Origin: Neoluteolibacter marinus
Lineage (GTDB): Bacteria > Verrucomicrobiota > Verrucomicrobiia > Verrucomicrobiales > Akkermansiaceae
Assembly (NCBI RefSeq): GCF_014904755.1
Contig: NZ_JACZFQ010000035.1
Coordinates: 1-54,636, forward strand
DNA length: 54,636 bases
Direction of reading: 5' to 3'
Below the pieces are notes generated by a model, which searched no databases, was not told where the DNA came from, and saw only the letters and a list, made by a program, of their open reading frames with translations. Of this stretch, positions 18,808 through 29,100 are shown piece by piece. Each line of letters opens with the position of its first letter. Position 1 is the first letter of the stretch. A program made the position numbers and the translations under genes.

Positions 18808-19716
18808 TCATTCGACGTCGCTCCGGACATCCAGCCGGAAGAATTGCCGCGCTCCTGCCGGTGCCGGGATGCGCATCCAGAGGGTGCTGCCGGGAACCGG
18901 CTCGGCCCCGCCGGTGATTTCCTGCCAGGGGCTCACCAGATCGGGGGAGGATTCGAGGCGGTGGATGATCGATCCGATTCCCGGGGTGCGGGAGAATTGA
19001 ATCCACGCGGTCCCTGCTTCCCCGGCAATGATCTGGCACGGCGGGGGATCGGTCTGTGACGAAGGATCGCCACCGGTTGCGTATTCCAGGAAGTTCGAGC
19101 GACCGTCTCCGTCGGCGTCCGCGGCCGGCAAGCGGAGCGCGGGATCGGTGATCGTTGGGAAGGACGCGATCCAGCTTTCAAAGCTGCCGCTTTCCGGGGC
19201 GGCGGAGGCGGCGATCCGGTCGCTGCCGTAGCGGTTGCCGACGATCACCGCGGCGTCGGCGAGATGAAGCGAAAGGAGGCCTTCGATGCCGGTGTCCGGA
19301 TCGGCCTCGAGTGCCTGCCCCGCGAAGCGGGCGACCATGAACTCGTCGTCCTGTTGGATCACGATCGTCACCGCCTCGCCGACCAGCGGTCCGTCGCGGA
19401 GCACCTGCTTGACCGCGATTTCGAAGCGGCCCGGTTGCTCTTCCGCGCCGTCGCCGATCGTGTGGCTGTCGCCGAAGGGAACGAAGTCCACCAGAAGTGC
19501 GGCGAGGCCGCCGGCCGCCGCGGTGTCGAGCACCTCGTCATCGGCCATGCCGGGGAACGCGCCGATCCGGATCGTGGCACCGGTGGTAAGCGGCATGCCG
19601 GAGAGTGTCGTCAGCGGGGCGAGCGGATGGCTTTCATCCGGCAGCGATGAGATGACCACCGTGCCCGCGGACAGGGTGCCGGCGGCGATGATAAAGGCGC
19701 AGATTTGATGGAACAT
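18808..19716 (-). CDS. Secreted protein with calcium-type DxDxDG motif and shared C-terminal module
   Basis: 302 residues. The N-terminal MFHQICAFIIAAGTLSAG is a signal peptide. A beta-rich first half of no known family follows (about 20-190). Residues about 195-225 read ADADGDGRSNFLEYATGGDP, a calcium-binding thrombospondin-3-like stretch common in secreted verrucomicrobial proteins. The C-terminal 70 residues (RLESSPDL, then PW, then RQFFRLDV) match the module seen at the end of three other secreted proteins here. Its start lies two bases after the stop of the 19719-20969 gene, so the pair is one unit. Confidence 0.7.
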   Translation of the reverse strand: MFHQICAFIIAAGTLSAGTVVISSLPDESHPLAPLTTLSGMPLTTGATIRIGAFPGMADDEVLDTAAAGGLAALLVDFVPFGDSHTIGDGAEEQPGRFEIAVKQVLRDGPLVGEAVTIVIQQDDEFMVARFAGQALEADPDTGIEGLLSLHLADAAVIVGNRYGSDRIAASAAPESGSFESWIASFPTITDPALRLPAADADGDGRSNFLEYATGGDPSSQTDPPPCQIIAGEAGTAWIQFSRTPGIGSIIHRLESSPDLVSPWQEITGGAEPVPGSTLWMRIPAPAGARQFFRLDVRSDVE

Positions 19717-19718
19717 GG

Positions 19719-20969
19719 TCAGGGACTCAAGGTGACGTTCAGGCGATAAAAGGCGCGGGTCTGGCCGGCAGGGAGATCGAAGACGGCCTTTCCGCCTCCG
19801 ACGGACACGTCCTGGGTGACGAGTGTCCAGCTTTGCAGGTCGAGACTGGATTCCACCGATATGATCACTCCGGTCGGGGGGGCGGCGGGAAAGGGCAACT
19901 CACCCGCAAGTTGCGGCGCTTCCGGATCCAGCGGCAAATCAAGGACAGGCCCCGGTTCCAGGTTGCCGGTGGCCAGCACGTAACCGGGTCCGCCGTGGCG
20001 CCGGAGGACCAGCGTCGACAGGAAGTCGAGGCGCTGGCTGGCACCCGAGGCATCGTTCAAGCCGACTTCCTGCCAGCCATCCCCACCGGCCGTCGTGCGT
20101 CGGTAGAACGGCCCCGCTTGGTTGCCACTCGCGGGTTCCTCGAAGGTCAGCAAGTCGGCGCTATTGGCGTTCGGACCTGCGATTACCGGGTGGCTGCCGT
20201 CGCCTGCGATCCATTGATCGAGGGAGGCGGAGAGATTGACCGGCAGCGAGAAGACGTTCGCGCCGGGCCTCACGGGGAGCAGGACGGGGTCCGCCGACAC
20301 TTCGCCGGAAAGCACCATCCACCGGGAGCCGGCCGAGCGGCGGACGACATAACAGCCGAGCGGAACGCGGATGACGTCGTTGCCGGCATCGCCCGTGGAA
20401 TTCCGTTCCTCCCAGCGTTCATGCAGCGAGTGATAGAAATACACCTTCTCCTGTTGGTTGACCGGGTCCCAGACCACCACGTTGTCAGCTTCCGCCGAGG
20501 TCGGTGCCGCGGCGAGGCCGAAGCGGTTGTCGTTGCCAAACACATCGCCGATCCGCGGGTGGGTGCGGATCCTCACCTGGTTGCCCGGGGACATCCACGG
20601 CGTGAGTGCTTCGGCACTGACGAAATCAGTGTCGCTGAAACTGACGATGTCCGCGATGAACCCAGCGCCGAGGCCGTTTAGGACCTGCACGTAGAATGAG
20701 TATCCCGCCTCGGCGAGAACCGAGGGTTGACCGAGATTTTCGACCTGGAACGAATTGCCTTCTACGGCGGAAACGATTCCAACGAAGCGCGTATCTGGAA
20801 GCAGCTGGATGCCCAGGTAGGTCCGCGCCTGCGGGGCGTCGGCGGGTTTTCCGGCCAGCTTGACGGTGTAAATTCCCAGCGGATCCGTGGTGGCGGCGGG
20901 CGACGCCGGGGCAAAGGCCGCCGAGGCGAGGATGGACCCTATCAACTTGCGGAAAGACAGAAATGACAT
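19719..20969 (-). CDS. Secreted protein of the TIGR02597 type
   Basis: 416 residues from ATG 20969 (MSFLSFRKLIG), followed by a signal sequence ending ASPAAT. The body repeats the pattern of a verrucomicrobial secreted family: TDPLGIYTVKLAG near the start, GNQVRIRTHPRIGDVFG in the middle, SADPVLLPVRPGANVFSLPV, and a C-terminal VESSLDLQSWTLV...RAFYRLNV module. I assign it from memory to TIGR02597, a paralogous family with no known function; this could be confirmed by a profile search. It is translationally close-coupled (two bases) with the gene at 18808-19716. Confidence 0.65.
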   Translation of the reverse strand: MSFLSFRKLIGSILASAAFAPASPAATTDPLGIYTVKLAGKPADAPQARTYLGIQLLPDTRFVGIVSAVEGNSFQVENLGQPSVLAEAGYSFYVQVLNGLGAGFIADIVSFSDTDFVSAEALTPWMSPGNQVRIRTHPRIGDVFGNDNRFGLAAAPTSAEADNVVVWDPVNQQEKVYFYHSLHERWEERNSTGDAGNDVIRVPLGCYVVRRSAGSRWMVLSGEVSADPVLLPVRPGANVFSLPVNLSASLDQWIAGDGSHPVIAGPNANSADLLTFEEPASGNQAGPFYRRTTAGGDGWQEVGLNDASGASQRLDFLSTLVLRRHGGPGYVLATGNLEPGPVLDLPLDPEAPQLAGELPFPAAPPTGVIISVESSLDLQSWTLVTQDVSVGGGKAVFDLPAGQTRAFYRLNVTLSP

Positions 20970-21068
20970 GCGGCGAAGGGTGGGGGGAGATGGCAGGCGC
21001 CTCGGCATTCGATCGGCAAGTTGAGGGGAGCGGCCCGGCCGGTCAAGTCCCCCGGGCTCCTGCCCCAG

Positions 21069-21995
21069 TCAAAGCCAGAGCTTCAGGACATAAACCAGCG
21101 CCGGGGTGGTGATCAGGCTGATCAGGGTGGTGTAGTAGACCGCCGAGGTGGAGTAAGGAACGTCGCCGCCGAACTCGTGGGCGAGCAGCGCGGTGTTGAC
21201 GGCGGTCGGGGCGGCGGTGGCGAGGATGAGCGCTGCCGAGACTTCGCGGGAGAAGCCGAAGGCCATGACCAGCAACACCGCGAGGGCCGGTGAGACGAGC
21301 AGGCGGAGCACCATCGCCGACAGCAGCGGGGCGCGGAACGGCTCCGGCCGGGTCTGTGACATCTGCACGCCGAGGGTGAGCAGCGCGAAGCCGATCAGGC
21401 ACGACTGGATCAGGTCGAGCGGTTGCCACAACCAGATCATATGCTGCACCGGCAGGCCGAGGCCGCGGCAGGCGAGGCCGGCGAACAAGGCGTAAAGGGT
21501 CGGCTGGCGCAGCACCTTCATCAGGGCGCGGCGATGCGAGCCGGGGCCGTCGCCTTGTCCCTGGGCGAGGAGCAGCCCGATCGTGTAGGTCGAGACGTTC
21601 ATCGTCGCCAGGACGAAGATCTGCACTTCGCCGGCCGGCGGCCCGAAGGCGAGGATGACCAGCGGCAGCCCGTAGTTGCCGCAGTTGTAGAACATGGCCG
21701 CCAGCGAGAGCGCCCGCCGTTGCTGCCGGTGCATCCCGAACAATCGGCCGGCGGCGAGGCTGCCGGCGAACATCAGGGCGATGGTCGAAAGGGTGAAAGC
21801 GGCGATCCGCAGGGCTTCCCCGCCGCCGAGCTCCGCGCTGACGACGCGGGTAAAGATGAAAGCGGGAACCAACAGGTAGATGTTGAGCTTCACCAGGCTC
21901 TCCAGGTGGATCCGGAACTTGCGGTCCATCCCCCAGCCGGCCGCGACGATCAGGAAGATCGGCGCGCAGACATCGATGAGGATCCGGAGGAACAC
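21069..21995 (-). CDS. AEC (auxin efflux carrier) family transporter
   Basis: 308 residues from a GTG start at 21995. About ten membrane helices run through the chain. The central FYNCGNYGLPL motif and the later ATAAPTAVNTALLAHEFG stretch are the two crossover regions typical of AEC/bile-acid-arsenite superfamily carriers. Bacterial members export or exchange organic acids such as malate. No adjacent enzyme points to the substrate. It is flanked on the same strand by secreted-protein genes but with gaps of 99 and 49 bases. Confidence 0.88.
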   Translation of the reverse strand: MFLRILIDVCAPIFLIVAAGWGMDRKFRIHLESLVKLNIYLLVPAFIFTRVVSAELGGGEALRIAAFTLSTIALMFAGSLAAGRLFGMHRQQRRALSLAAMFYNCGNYGLPLVILAFGPPAGEVQIFVLATMNVSTYTIGLLLAQGQGDGPGSHRRALMKVLRQPTLYALFAGLACRGLGLPVQHMIWLWQPLDLIQSCLIGFALLTLGVQMSQTRPEPFRAPLLSAMVLRLLVSPALAVLLVMAFGFSREVSAALILATAAPTAVNTALLAHEFGGDVPYSTSAVYYTTLISLITTPALVYVLKLWL

Positions 21996-22044
21996 CGGCG
22001 GCGATCAACGGGGCGGGCCGCGGGGATGTCAATGGCCAGCCGCC

Positions 22045-23460
22045 TCAAGGGGGCACCAGGACGTGCTTCCAAAAGAGCCGCGTCTCGCCGGGATCGACGG
22101 CATAGCGGCGCTCGCCGTCGACGCCCGGGGCCGAGGAGTCGGAGATGAGCGACAAGCCGCTGCCGGGCGCGGTGGCAGGCTGCCAGCCGGAGAGGCTGCG
22201 GCTGGTCATCAGGTCGACATCGTAACCTTGCGAGAGGGCGAGGCCACTCAGAGGGATGCGCAATTGGCCCTGCGCCAGGAGCGGCAGGCTGCCGGCCAGT
22301 TGAGGGTCGCTGCCGAACAGGAATTCGAGGCCGTTGGCCAGGCCGTCGCGGTCGTCGTCGGCGTTGATCAGCGGTTCGACGCCGTGAAACACCGACCAGG
22401 CGAGGAAGCCGTCGCCGCCTTGTTTCAGGCGGATGTCGTCGTAGGCGATGCAGCCGCCCCGGTCGGTGACGGTGGAGCGGATCTCGACGGTGAGCGTCCC
22501 GGTGGCGGACGCGAGCACGGGGATTTCCCTCAGGGCGTAGCCGGCATTCCAGTTCTGCGCGTAGCTGCGGACGACGGATTCGACGAGGCGGCCGTTGACC
22601 CGCACTTCGCCGGTCATGTCCCCGGTTCCCCACGAGGCGTGGCGGGCACAGAGGAAGGACAGGGTGTGGACGGCACCGGGCTGGAGCCCGGTGATGGTCT
22701 GGGCGATCGCGCCCGGGCCATTGCCATTGGTGTCGAGGACATGGGTGCCTTCGGGGGGCGCGGCGGTGGTCCCGATCACATCGACGTTTTCCCGGGTGAC
22801 CAGCCAGCCGGGCAGGGCGAAGTCGCAGATGTGGGGATTGCCGGCGACGCCGGTGATGTCCTGGCTGGTGGACGGGTCGGCGACGGGGCTTTCAAAGCCG
22901 CCGTTGGCCAGTTGCCGGCCGCCACGGGCGTCGTTCATCACGGTGAGCGAACTCCAGTCGTGTTGCGGGGGAGGAGCCAGGCTGCCGGTGGTGATCCTGA
23001 TGGCATCGATCAAAAAGCCCTCCGGACCGGGGCCGAGCGATTCGATCCGCAGCACCGCGCTCGATGTGGCGGGGATGAACTCGAAGCCTTCGCGGTCGAT
23101 GTAGTCGGAGAGGATGCCATTGTGGATTTCCGCGATGGTATTCCCGTCGATGAGCAGGCGGGCGTGGGAGAGGTTGTAGTCCTGGCCGGTGTTGTTGCGG
23201 TAAGCCAGGGCCAGGACATGCGGCGCGCCGGCTTGCAGTCCGGAGATCGTTTGCTGGATGTGGCCGGCCTTGAGCTCGAGGCAGCGGCTGCCGGCATAGG
23301 CCTTGGAGTTCTTGATCGAGACGCCGGCGTTTTCCCAACCGTTCAGATTGCTTTCGAAGCCGAGGTTGGTGCCGGTGGGGGCGGCATCGGTCACCCCGCC
23401 GAGGGCGGCCGCAACGAGAAGAGCTCCCCTCGCGGGAAGGATGGAAGCTGGGGGCGGCAT
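22045..23460 (-). CDS. Secreted carbohydrate-binding-like protein with two jelly-roll-type domains
   Basis: 471 residues from ATG 23460, with a signal peptide cleaved near ALGGVTDA. Two galactose-binding or DUF642-like beta domains can be seen: about 25-150 (TNLGFESNLNGWENAG, RCLELKAG, QTISGLQAG) and about 165-340 (LANGGFESPV, GTHVLDTNGNG, QTITGLQPGAVHTLSF, CIAYDDIRLK). Each begins with NxGFE and ends with a D-IR strand. Then come NADDDRDGLANGLEFLFGSDP, a Ca-type stretch, and the C-terminal module ending ETRLFWKHV. The role may be binding of polysaccharide at the cell surface. It is divergent from the FAD oxidase. Confidence 0.75.
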   Translation of the reverse strand: MPPPASILPARGALLVAAALGGVTDAAPTGTNLGFESNLNGWENAGVSIKNSKAYAGSRCLELKAGHIQQTISGLQAGAPHVLALAYRNNTGQDYNLSHARLLIDGNTIAEIHNGILSDYIDREGFEFIPATSSAVLRIESLGPGPEGFLIDAIRITTGSLAPPPQHDWSSLTVMNDARGGRQLANGGFESPVADPSTSQDITGVAGNPHICDFALPGWLVTRENVDVIGTTAAPPEGTHVLDTNGNGPGAIAQTITGLQPGAVHTLSFLCARHASWGTGDMTGEVRVNGRLVESVVRSYAQNWNAGYALREIPVLASATGTLTVEIRSTVTDRGGCIAYDDIRLKQGGDGFLAWSVFHGVEPLINADDDRDGLANGLEFLFGSDPQLAGSLPLLAQGQLRIPLSGLALSQGYDVDLMTSRSLSGWQPATAPGSGLSLISDSSAPGVDGERRYAVDPGETRLFWKHVLVPP

Positions 23461-23579
23461 CGGGGGGTGCGGTTTCCTAGCCCCGGGAGCGGCCGATCGC
23501 AAACCGAAAGCCCGCTGGCAAAGGGCCTCGACAGCGTGATGGGTTGACCGCGGCGGGGAGGCGGGGGAACGTAGCCGGC

Positions 23580-25127
23580 GTGGACCTTCCTCCCAAACGA
23601 TCATCGTGGATCACCCGGAGCCTGACGCCCCGCGCGGACAAGCCGGAGCTGGAGAAGCATGAAAGCGATGACGAGGTGTTCCTCGATCTCGACCAGCCGG
23701 AGCCGGTCGCGGCGTCGGAACCCGAGCCGGAAGCACCGACCCGGGCGTCGGTCGACAAATATGCGGCCGAGCTGGCGGGCTTGCTCGGACCCGGGAAGGT
23801 CTCGGTGCGCGAGGTCGATCTCGACGTGCATGCCGCCGACAAGTGGTACGCCCGCGGCCTTCCCGACGTGGTGGTCTTCGCGGAGTCCGTGCAGGATGTC
23901 TCGAAGACCCTGCGCTTCGCCTCGATGTCCGGGATTCCCGTCACGACCCGCGGGGCCGGGGTCGGCTATGTCGGCGGCTGCGTGCCGGTCGAGGGCGGGA
24001 TCGTGCTTTCCGTCGCCCGGATGACCAAGATCGTCGAGCTCAACCCCGCGGACGGGGTGGCGGTGGTGCAGCCCGGCGTAATCACCGGCGATTTGCAAAA
24101 GGCGGCGAGGGCGGTTGGCTGGGACTATCCGCCCGACCCGGCGTCGCTCAAGGAGTGCTCGATCGGCGGCAACATCGCCACCAATGCCGGCGGCCCCCGT
24201 TGCCTGAAATACGGCGTCACCCGCAACTACGTGCTGGGCCTGGAGGTGGTGCTGGCGGACGGGCAGGTGCTGCGTTGCGGCGGCCGGGTCCACAAGAACA
24301 AGACCGGCTTCGACCTGTGCGGCCTCTTCACCGGATCCGAAGGGATGCTCGGCGTGGTCACCGAGGTGACCCTGCGCCTGATCCCCAAGCCGGCGACGCG
24401 GGCGATGCTCGCGGCGGTGTTCGACCACTTTCCGGCAGCTGCCGGCGCGGTGCAGGAGATCCTCAACCGCGGCCACCTGCCGTCGGCGCTGGAGATCACC
24501 GACGGCTTCACGCTGGCGGCGGCGCGCAAGCGGCTGGGGCCCGAGATGTTGCCCGACGGCCAGGCGCACCTGATCGTCGAGATTGACGGCCGGCCCGCGG
24601 CGGTGGACAGCGAGATCGGGGAAATCGACACGCTGCTGCGCGAACTCGGGGCCACCCGGATCGACCGCGCCGCCGACGAGGAAGCCTGCGAGAAGATCTG
24701 GCAGCTGCGCCGCGAGTTCTCGTATTCGCTGCGCGACACCGGGATGACCAAGCTCAACGAGGACATCGTGGTGCCGCGCTCGAAGCTGGTGGCGCTGGTC
24801 GAGTTCGCGCGGCTGCTGCAGGAGGAAACCGGCATCCCGGTGGCCTGCTTCGGCCATGCCGGGGACGGCAACATCCACACCAACCTGATGGTCGCCGACT
24901 ACACCGACCCCGCCACCCGCGAGAAGGCCGACCATGCGCTGGACCAGTTGTTCGCGTGGGTGATCGAGCACGACGGCGCGATCACCGGCGAGCACGGCGT
25001 CGGGCTGGCGAAGAAGCCGTGGATCCGCAAGGCGCTCGGGCAGGTGTCTTTCGAGACCCACCAAGTGATCAAGGACGCGCTGGATCCGCTGGGGATTCTC
25101 AACCCGGGCAAGTTCCTCGACGACTGA
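23580..25127 (+). CDS. GlcD-type FAD-linked oxidase (glycolate/D-lactate dehydrogenase family)
   Basis: 515 residues. I choose GTG 23580, which has GGGGGA nine bases upstream; a TTG 12 codons earlier is also open. A low-complexity acidic N-terminus (about 1-55) precedes the FAD PCMH fold with TTRGAGVGYVGGCVPVEGG and GGNIATNAGGPRCLKYG. The cap domain carries HAGDGNIHTNL and GEHGVGLAKKPWI, diagnostic of the GlcD/D-2-hydroxyacid dehydrogenase group. It should oxidise an alpha-hydroxy acid such as glycolate or D-lactate. No glcE/glcF partners are adjacent, so electrons may go directly to the membrane or to an unlinked iron-sulfur subunit. Confidence 0.92.
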   Translation: MDLPPKRSSWITRSLTPRADKPELEKHESDDEVFLDLDQPEPVAASEPEPEAPTRASVDKYAAELAGLLGPGKVSVREVDLDVHAADKWYARGLPDVVVFAESVQDVSKTLRFASMSGIPVTTRGAGVGYVGGCVPVEGGIVLSVARMTKIVELNPADGVAVVQPGVITGDLQKAARAVGWDYPPDPASLKECSIGGNIATNAGGPRCLKYGVTRNYVLGLEVVLADGQVLRCGGRVHKNKTGFDLCGLFTGSEGMLGVVTEVTLRLIPKPATRAMLAAVFDHFPAAAGAVQEILNRGHLPSALEITDGFTLAAARKRLGPEMLPDGQAHLIVEIDGRPAAVDSEIGEIDTLLRELGATRIDRAADEEACEKIWQLRREFSYSLRDTGMTKLNEDIVVPRSKLVALVEFARLLQEETGIPVACFGHAGDGNIHTNLMVADYTDPATREKADHALDQLFAWVIEHDGAITGEHGVGLAKKPWIRKALGQVSFETHQVIKDALDPLGILNPGKFLDD

Positions 25128-25134
25128 GGGACGC

Positions 25135-25160
25135 AAAAAGGCCCGGCGTGATGCCGGGCC
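25135..25160 (-). terminator. Terminator at the end of the Exb-TPR operon
   Basis: A stem of 8 bp (25140-25147 with 25153-25160) around a GTGAT loop, flanked by A at 25135-25139. On the minus strand the hairpin is followed by a T tract, so it terminates the operon ending at 25194. The convergent oxidase gene ends 8 bases before it and may also use it. Confidence 0.85.
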
Positions 25161-25193
25161 CTTGCGATCGGTCAGTGAAGGGAGCCGGGCGGC

Positions 25194-26117
25194 TCACTTG
25201 TCGACGTCGATCTTCTTGACGTATTTCAGCAGGTCCTGGTGTTCCTTCGGCAGCGGCTTGCCGTTGCCGAGCGAAAGCTGGAACAACTCCGCCAGGGAAG
25301 CGGCCTCGTAGAGGTGCTGCTGGCCGGTGGAGTTCGGGCGTTCGTCCTTGGTGCCCCACAGCTTGACCGCGGTCTGGAGTTCCGGGTCCTTCTTGTAGAG
25401 CGCCATGGCGTTCAGCGCGGCCTGGCTGGTGATCACTTCCGAGGCGCCGGTGTCGGCGGTCATGGCGATGTTGTAGGCATTGATCGCCGGGAAGATCTTG
25501 TCCTGGGCGTCGAGCGCCAGGCCGAGGCAGTAGCCGACCTGGGCGCGCTGGCTGCCGGGCATGCGCTCCTTGAGCCGCTCTTCGCAGATGCTCTGGAGAC
25601 GGCTCCAGTCCTTGGTCCGGACGGCGTCCCACATGGCGTAGAGCTCGATCTGGCGCAGCTGGTACTCGCGGGTCAGACCTTCCTTGCGGAACTTCTCGAG
25701 CGACTTGTTCAGGCCGTCGAGGTCGCCGAGCTTGCGGAGGCATTCCAGCTCCAGGTAGCCGGCGGCGGTGGACGGGTTGTCGGCCAGTTCCTCGATGCCG
25801 ACGTAGTCGGCCTTGACCTTGGCGAGCTGCTCCTTGGCCTCGGAATACTTCCGTGCCTGGAAGAGCTCGACCGCGGCGGTCATCTCGGGCGGTTCGACGA
25901 TGTAGATCGACTGGACCTCGCTGATCCGGATGTCCTTGGTATCGACCGCGCGCTCCGTTTCCTTGTAGCGGACGGCGGTGGTGGTGGCGGCGGTGAGCCA
26001 GACGCGCTCGATGTCGCCTTCCTCGTAGATCAGGAAGGCTTCGGCATCCTTGGCCGCGACACGCAGGGTGGAAGCGGCGAGCAGGGGCAGCAGGGCGATG
26101 GTGAGAAGGGGTTTCAT
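25194..26117 (-). CDS. Exported helical protein linked to the ExbB/ExbD operon
   Basis: 307 residues from ATG 26117, with signal MKPLLTIALLPLLAAS and cleavage near VAAKDA. The first 70 residues form a small beta-rich part (FLIYEEGDIERVWL, then AVRYKETERAVDTKDI) like the short domain that tells how a residue row is modified before TPR repeats. The remainder is alpha-helical with TPR-like repeats (AVELFQARKYSEAKEQL, GYLELECLRKLGDLDGL, ALNAMALYKKDPEL). No family name is recognised. It starts 32 bases after the TPR gene and is the last gene of the operon, so it probably acts in the periplasm with the Exb motor. Confidence 0.7.
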   Translation of the reverse strand: MKPLLTIALLPLLAASTLRVAAKDAEAFLIYEEGDIERVWLTAATTTAVRYKETERAVDTKDIRISEVQSIYIVEPPEMTAAVELFQARKYSEAKEQLAKVKADYVGIEELADNPSTAAGYLELECLRKLGDLDGLNKSLEKFRKEGLTREYQLRQIELYAMWDAVRTKDWSRLQSICEERLKERMPGSQRAQVGYCLGLALDAQDKIFPAINAYNIAMTADTGASEVITSQAALNAMALYKKDPELQTAVKLWGTKDERPNSTGQQHLYEAASLAELFQLSLGNGKPLPKEHQDLLKYVKKIDVDK

Positions 26118-26149
26118 GGCAATGGAATCCGTGAGGGTTGGTTGGCGGG

Positions 26150-29100
26150 TCACTTCTTGGCGGCTTCCTCCTTGAGCTTGTCCATGGTGGTGATGTCGGC
26201 GGAGGCTTCGTACTCCTCGACCAGGCTCTGGATCTGGTTCCACATCTTCCTCTCGTCGTCGGTCATCTTCTCGGTGAAGCGGCTGGTCTGGTCGATGTAG
26301 GTCCAGCCTTGCTCGTAGGCTCCCTGGCGGTCGCCCTTGGTCTTCTCGTCACCGGGGTTGTTGCGCTGCCACGACAGCTTCATCCACGACAGCATCGCCG
26401 GCGCGGAGATCTTGATCAGGCCCTTGTAGGCGCTCCAGACGCGGACGTAGTTGGCGAGCGCGTCGTTGGTCATGTCGCGCTTCTCGTAGGACTCCGCGAG
26501 GGCGAGGCCGACCTCCGGGGCGAATTTGCTGAAGTTCAGGCCGTTGTCCTTCGACAGATACTCCTTGGCGGTTTCGGCGGCGGCCTCGTATTCGCCCTGG
26601 GCCATCTGGGTCTTGACGATGCCGTACAGCGCGAGCTCGCGTTGGGGCTTCTCCTGCGAGTCGTTGAAGACGCGGCGGAGATCCTCGATCGCCTTGGCCT
26701 GCTCTTCCTTGCTGCCCTCGGCGAGCACCGAGGCGCGGCCGAAGAGCGACGGGAAGAGGTAGCTCTTGTCCTTCCGCTTGAGCGCTTCGTCGTAGTAAGG
26801 CAGCGCCTGGCGCGGGGCGGAGGTCTTCTCGCGCAGGAAGTCGCCGGTGCTGACCAAGATGTAGGGCGAGAGGTCCTTCGGGTCGAAGTCGTTCTTCAGC
26901 TCCTTGAACAGCACGTCGATGCTGGCCTGGGCCGCGATCTTGGCGTCCCTGTTGTCGCCGGCCTTCTTGAGCTCCTTTTCATAGACGCCGATGATGGCGA
27001 TGCGGAGCAGGGCGAGCGCGGCCTTGTTGTTGTTCCGGATCTTGGGGAAGGCGTAGTAGTGCTCCTTCAGCTCGTCGGCGCTGTGCTTGGTGAGGTAGAC
27101 GTCGGTGTAGGAGTTGATCGCTTCCTCGAGGCCCGGCGAACCCGGGATGGTGGCCATTTCGGCGATCACGTCGCGGAGGCGGTTGAGGGCCTCCTCGTCA
27201 CGGCCGACGGAACCGAGGGCGTGGACCTGGGAGACGGCGACCTGGGTCTTGTAGGGCGAGGTCTCGCCGTATTCCTTCCAGAACTTGTCGGAATAAGGCA
27301 CCGCGTCCTTCATGCGCGAAGGCTGGTCCTTCTTGGTCGGCTTCTCGCCGAGCATGGCGATCAGGTAGAACAGCGACTCGCCGGCGATCATGTCGTTGTC
27401 GCGGCGCTCCGCCAGTTCGAGGGCCTTCTTGTAATAGGTCTCCGCGGCGTCGCGGTCACCGCTGCTCTGGAGGACGTTGCCCTTGAGGTTGTAGGCCATG
27501 CCGATCATCTCGGCATTCGGGAACTCCGACTCGAGGCGGTCGAGGTTGGTGAGGGCAGCCTCGTTCTCGCTCTCCGCGTAGTGGCAGTTGGCGCGGTCAT
27601 AGAGCGCGAACGGCAGGTAGATGTTCTTCGACGGGTCGGGGTACTTGGCGAGGAAGGCGTCGAGCAGCTTGGCGGACTTCTTCCAGAACTGGAGGCGCGA
27701 GAGGTTGGACGCTTGGAAGTAGAGCGCGGCCTGCTCGAACTGGCTTTCCGGATACATCTCGACGTGCTGGTCGAGCAACGGCTGGGCCTTGTCGTACTGG
27801 CCGGTGTAGTAGTAGCTGCCGCCGAGGACGTGGAGGCAGATGTCGTGCTCCTTGGTCTTCTCCGAGAGCTTCGGCAACATCTCCGAGGCCACCTTGATGC
27901 AGGTGAGGTACTCGCCCTCGTAGAACAACGAGGTGAGCATCATGCGCTGCACGGCCGGGACGTACTGCGAATCCGGGTAGGTCTTGAGGAAGCGGCTGCC
28001 GTAGGTCTCGGTGTCGAAGACCTCGCCGATGATCGAGCTGGTGCGGACCAGGTTGTAGAGGTTGTCCTCGCGCTTCTTGGCCTTGGGGTAGAGGAGTTCG
28101 AGCTGGGTGTAGGCTGCGTAGGCGCCGCGGACGTTGCCGTGCTTCTCGTGGATGAAGGCGGTGGCGCCGAGCTGGATGGTCTCGTTCGGGTTGCCCTCGC
28201 GGCGCTGCTTCTCGAGGTTCTCGAGCGAGGCCTGGAGCTTGGCCTTGATCAGCGTGCGGGTGAGTTCCTTCATGCCGTCGCGGCTGCCGAGGCGCTGGAT
28301 GCGGGACTTGAGGTCCTCGATCATCACTTCGGTGCCAGGCACCAGCTGGTAGAGGGCGATGGCGCCGGCTTCCATGTCCGCGCCCATCGCGTCGGCGGCG
28401 AGCTTGAGGAAGAGGCGGGAGTAGATCTCCATCTCGAAGGGATCGATGACGATGTCGGCGCGATTCTTGTCGATGAAGGTGAGCAGGGCCTTCTCATCGC
28501 GCTTTTCGGTCACCGCACCGACCAGGGCCTGGAAGCCGGCGACGATGCCGGCGTCCGGGGTGCGGAAGCGGACCTTGTTCTTGATCGCGGTCTCGAGGTG
28601 CTCGACGCCTTCGGGGATCTTGTTGATCTTGAGGTGGCAGATCGCGAGGCTGATGTAGAAGGAGCCGGGATCGAAGGTGTCGCGGGTCTTGTCGCGCTCC
28701 TCGAGGAACTTCTTGAACATCTTGATCGCCTGCTCGTAGTTCTCGGCGCCTTGGGCGGCTTCGCCCCAGCGCAGCAGCGCGCGCTTGTTGAAGATGTTGC
28801 CGGCACCGTCGACCTTGTCGCCCTTGTTGGGGTACTTGCTGTAGCACTTCTCGAAGGACTCGGCGGCGTCGTCCCAGCGCTTCAGCTTCAGCTCGCAGAT
28901 GCCCTTGCGATACCAGGTGACGCCGAACTGGGGCCCGAAGAGCTGCAGGGCGTTGCGGTCGTAGAGTTCGGTGGCGCGGCTCAGGAGTTTCAGCGCTTCT
29001 TCCCAGTTGTTGCCCTTCATCGCGGTGAGGGCGTTGGAATTGAGCGTCTGGGGATCTTCCTGGAGCTGGGCCCCGGCGGGCGGGGCGGAGATCAGGCCGG

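Noticed and set aside
23601-25136. A 511-codon minus-strand open frame over the FAD oxidase
   Set aside because: Gln/Arg/Gly-rich shadow; the plus strand has all GlcD motifs.
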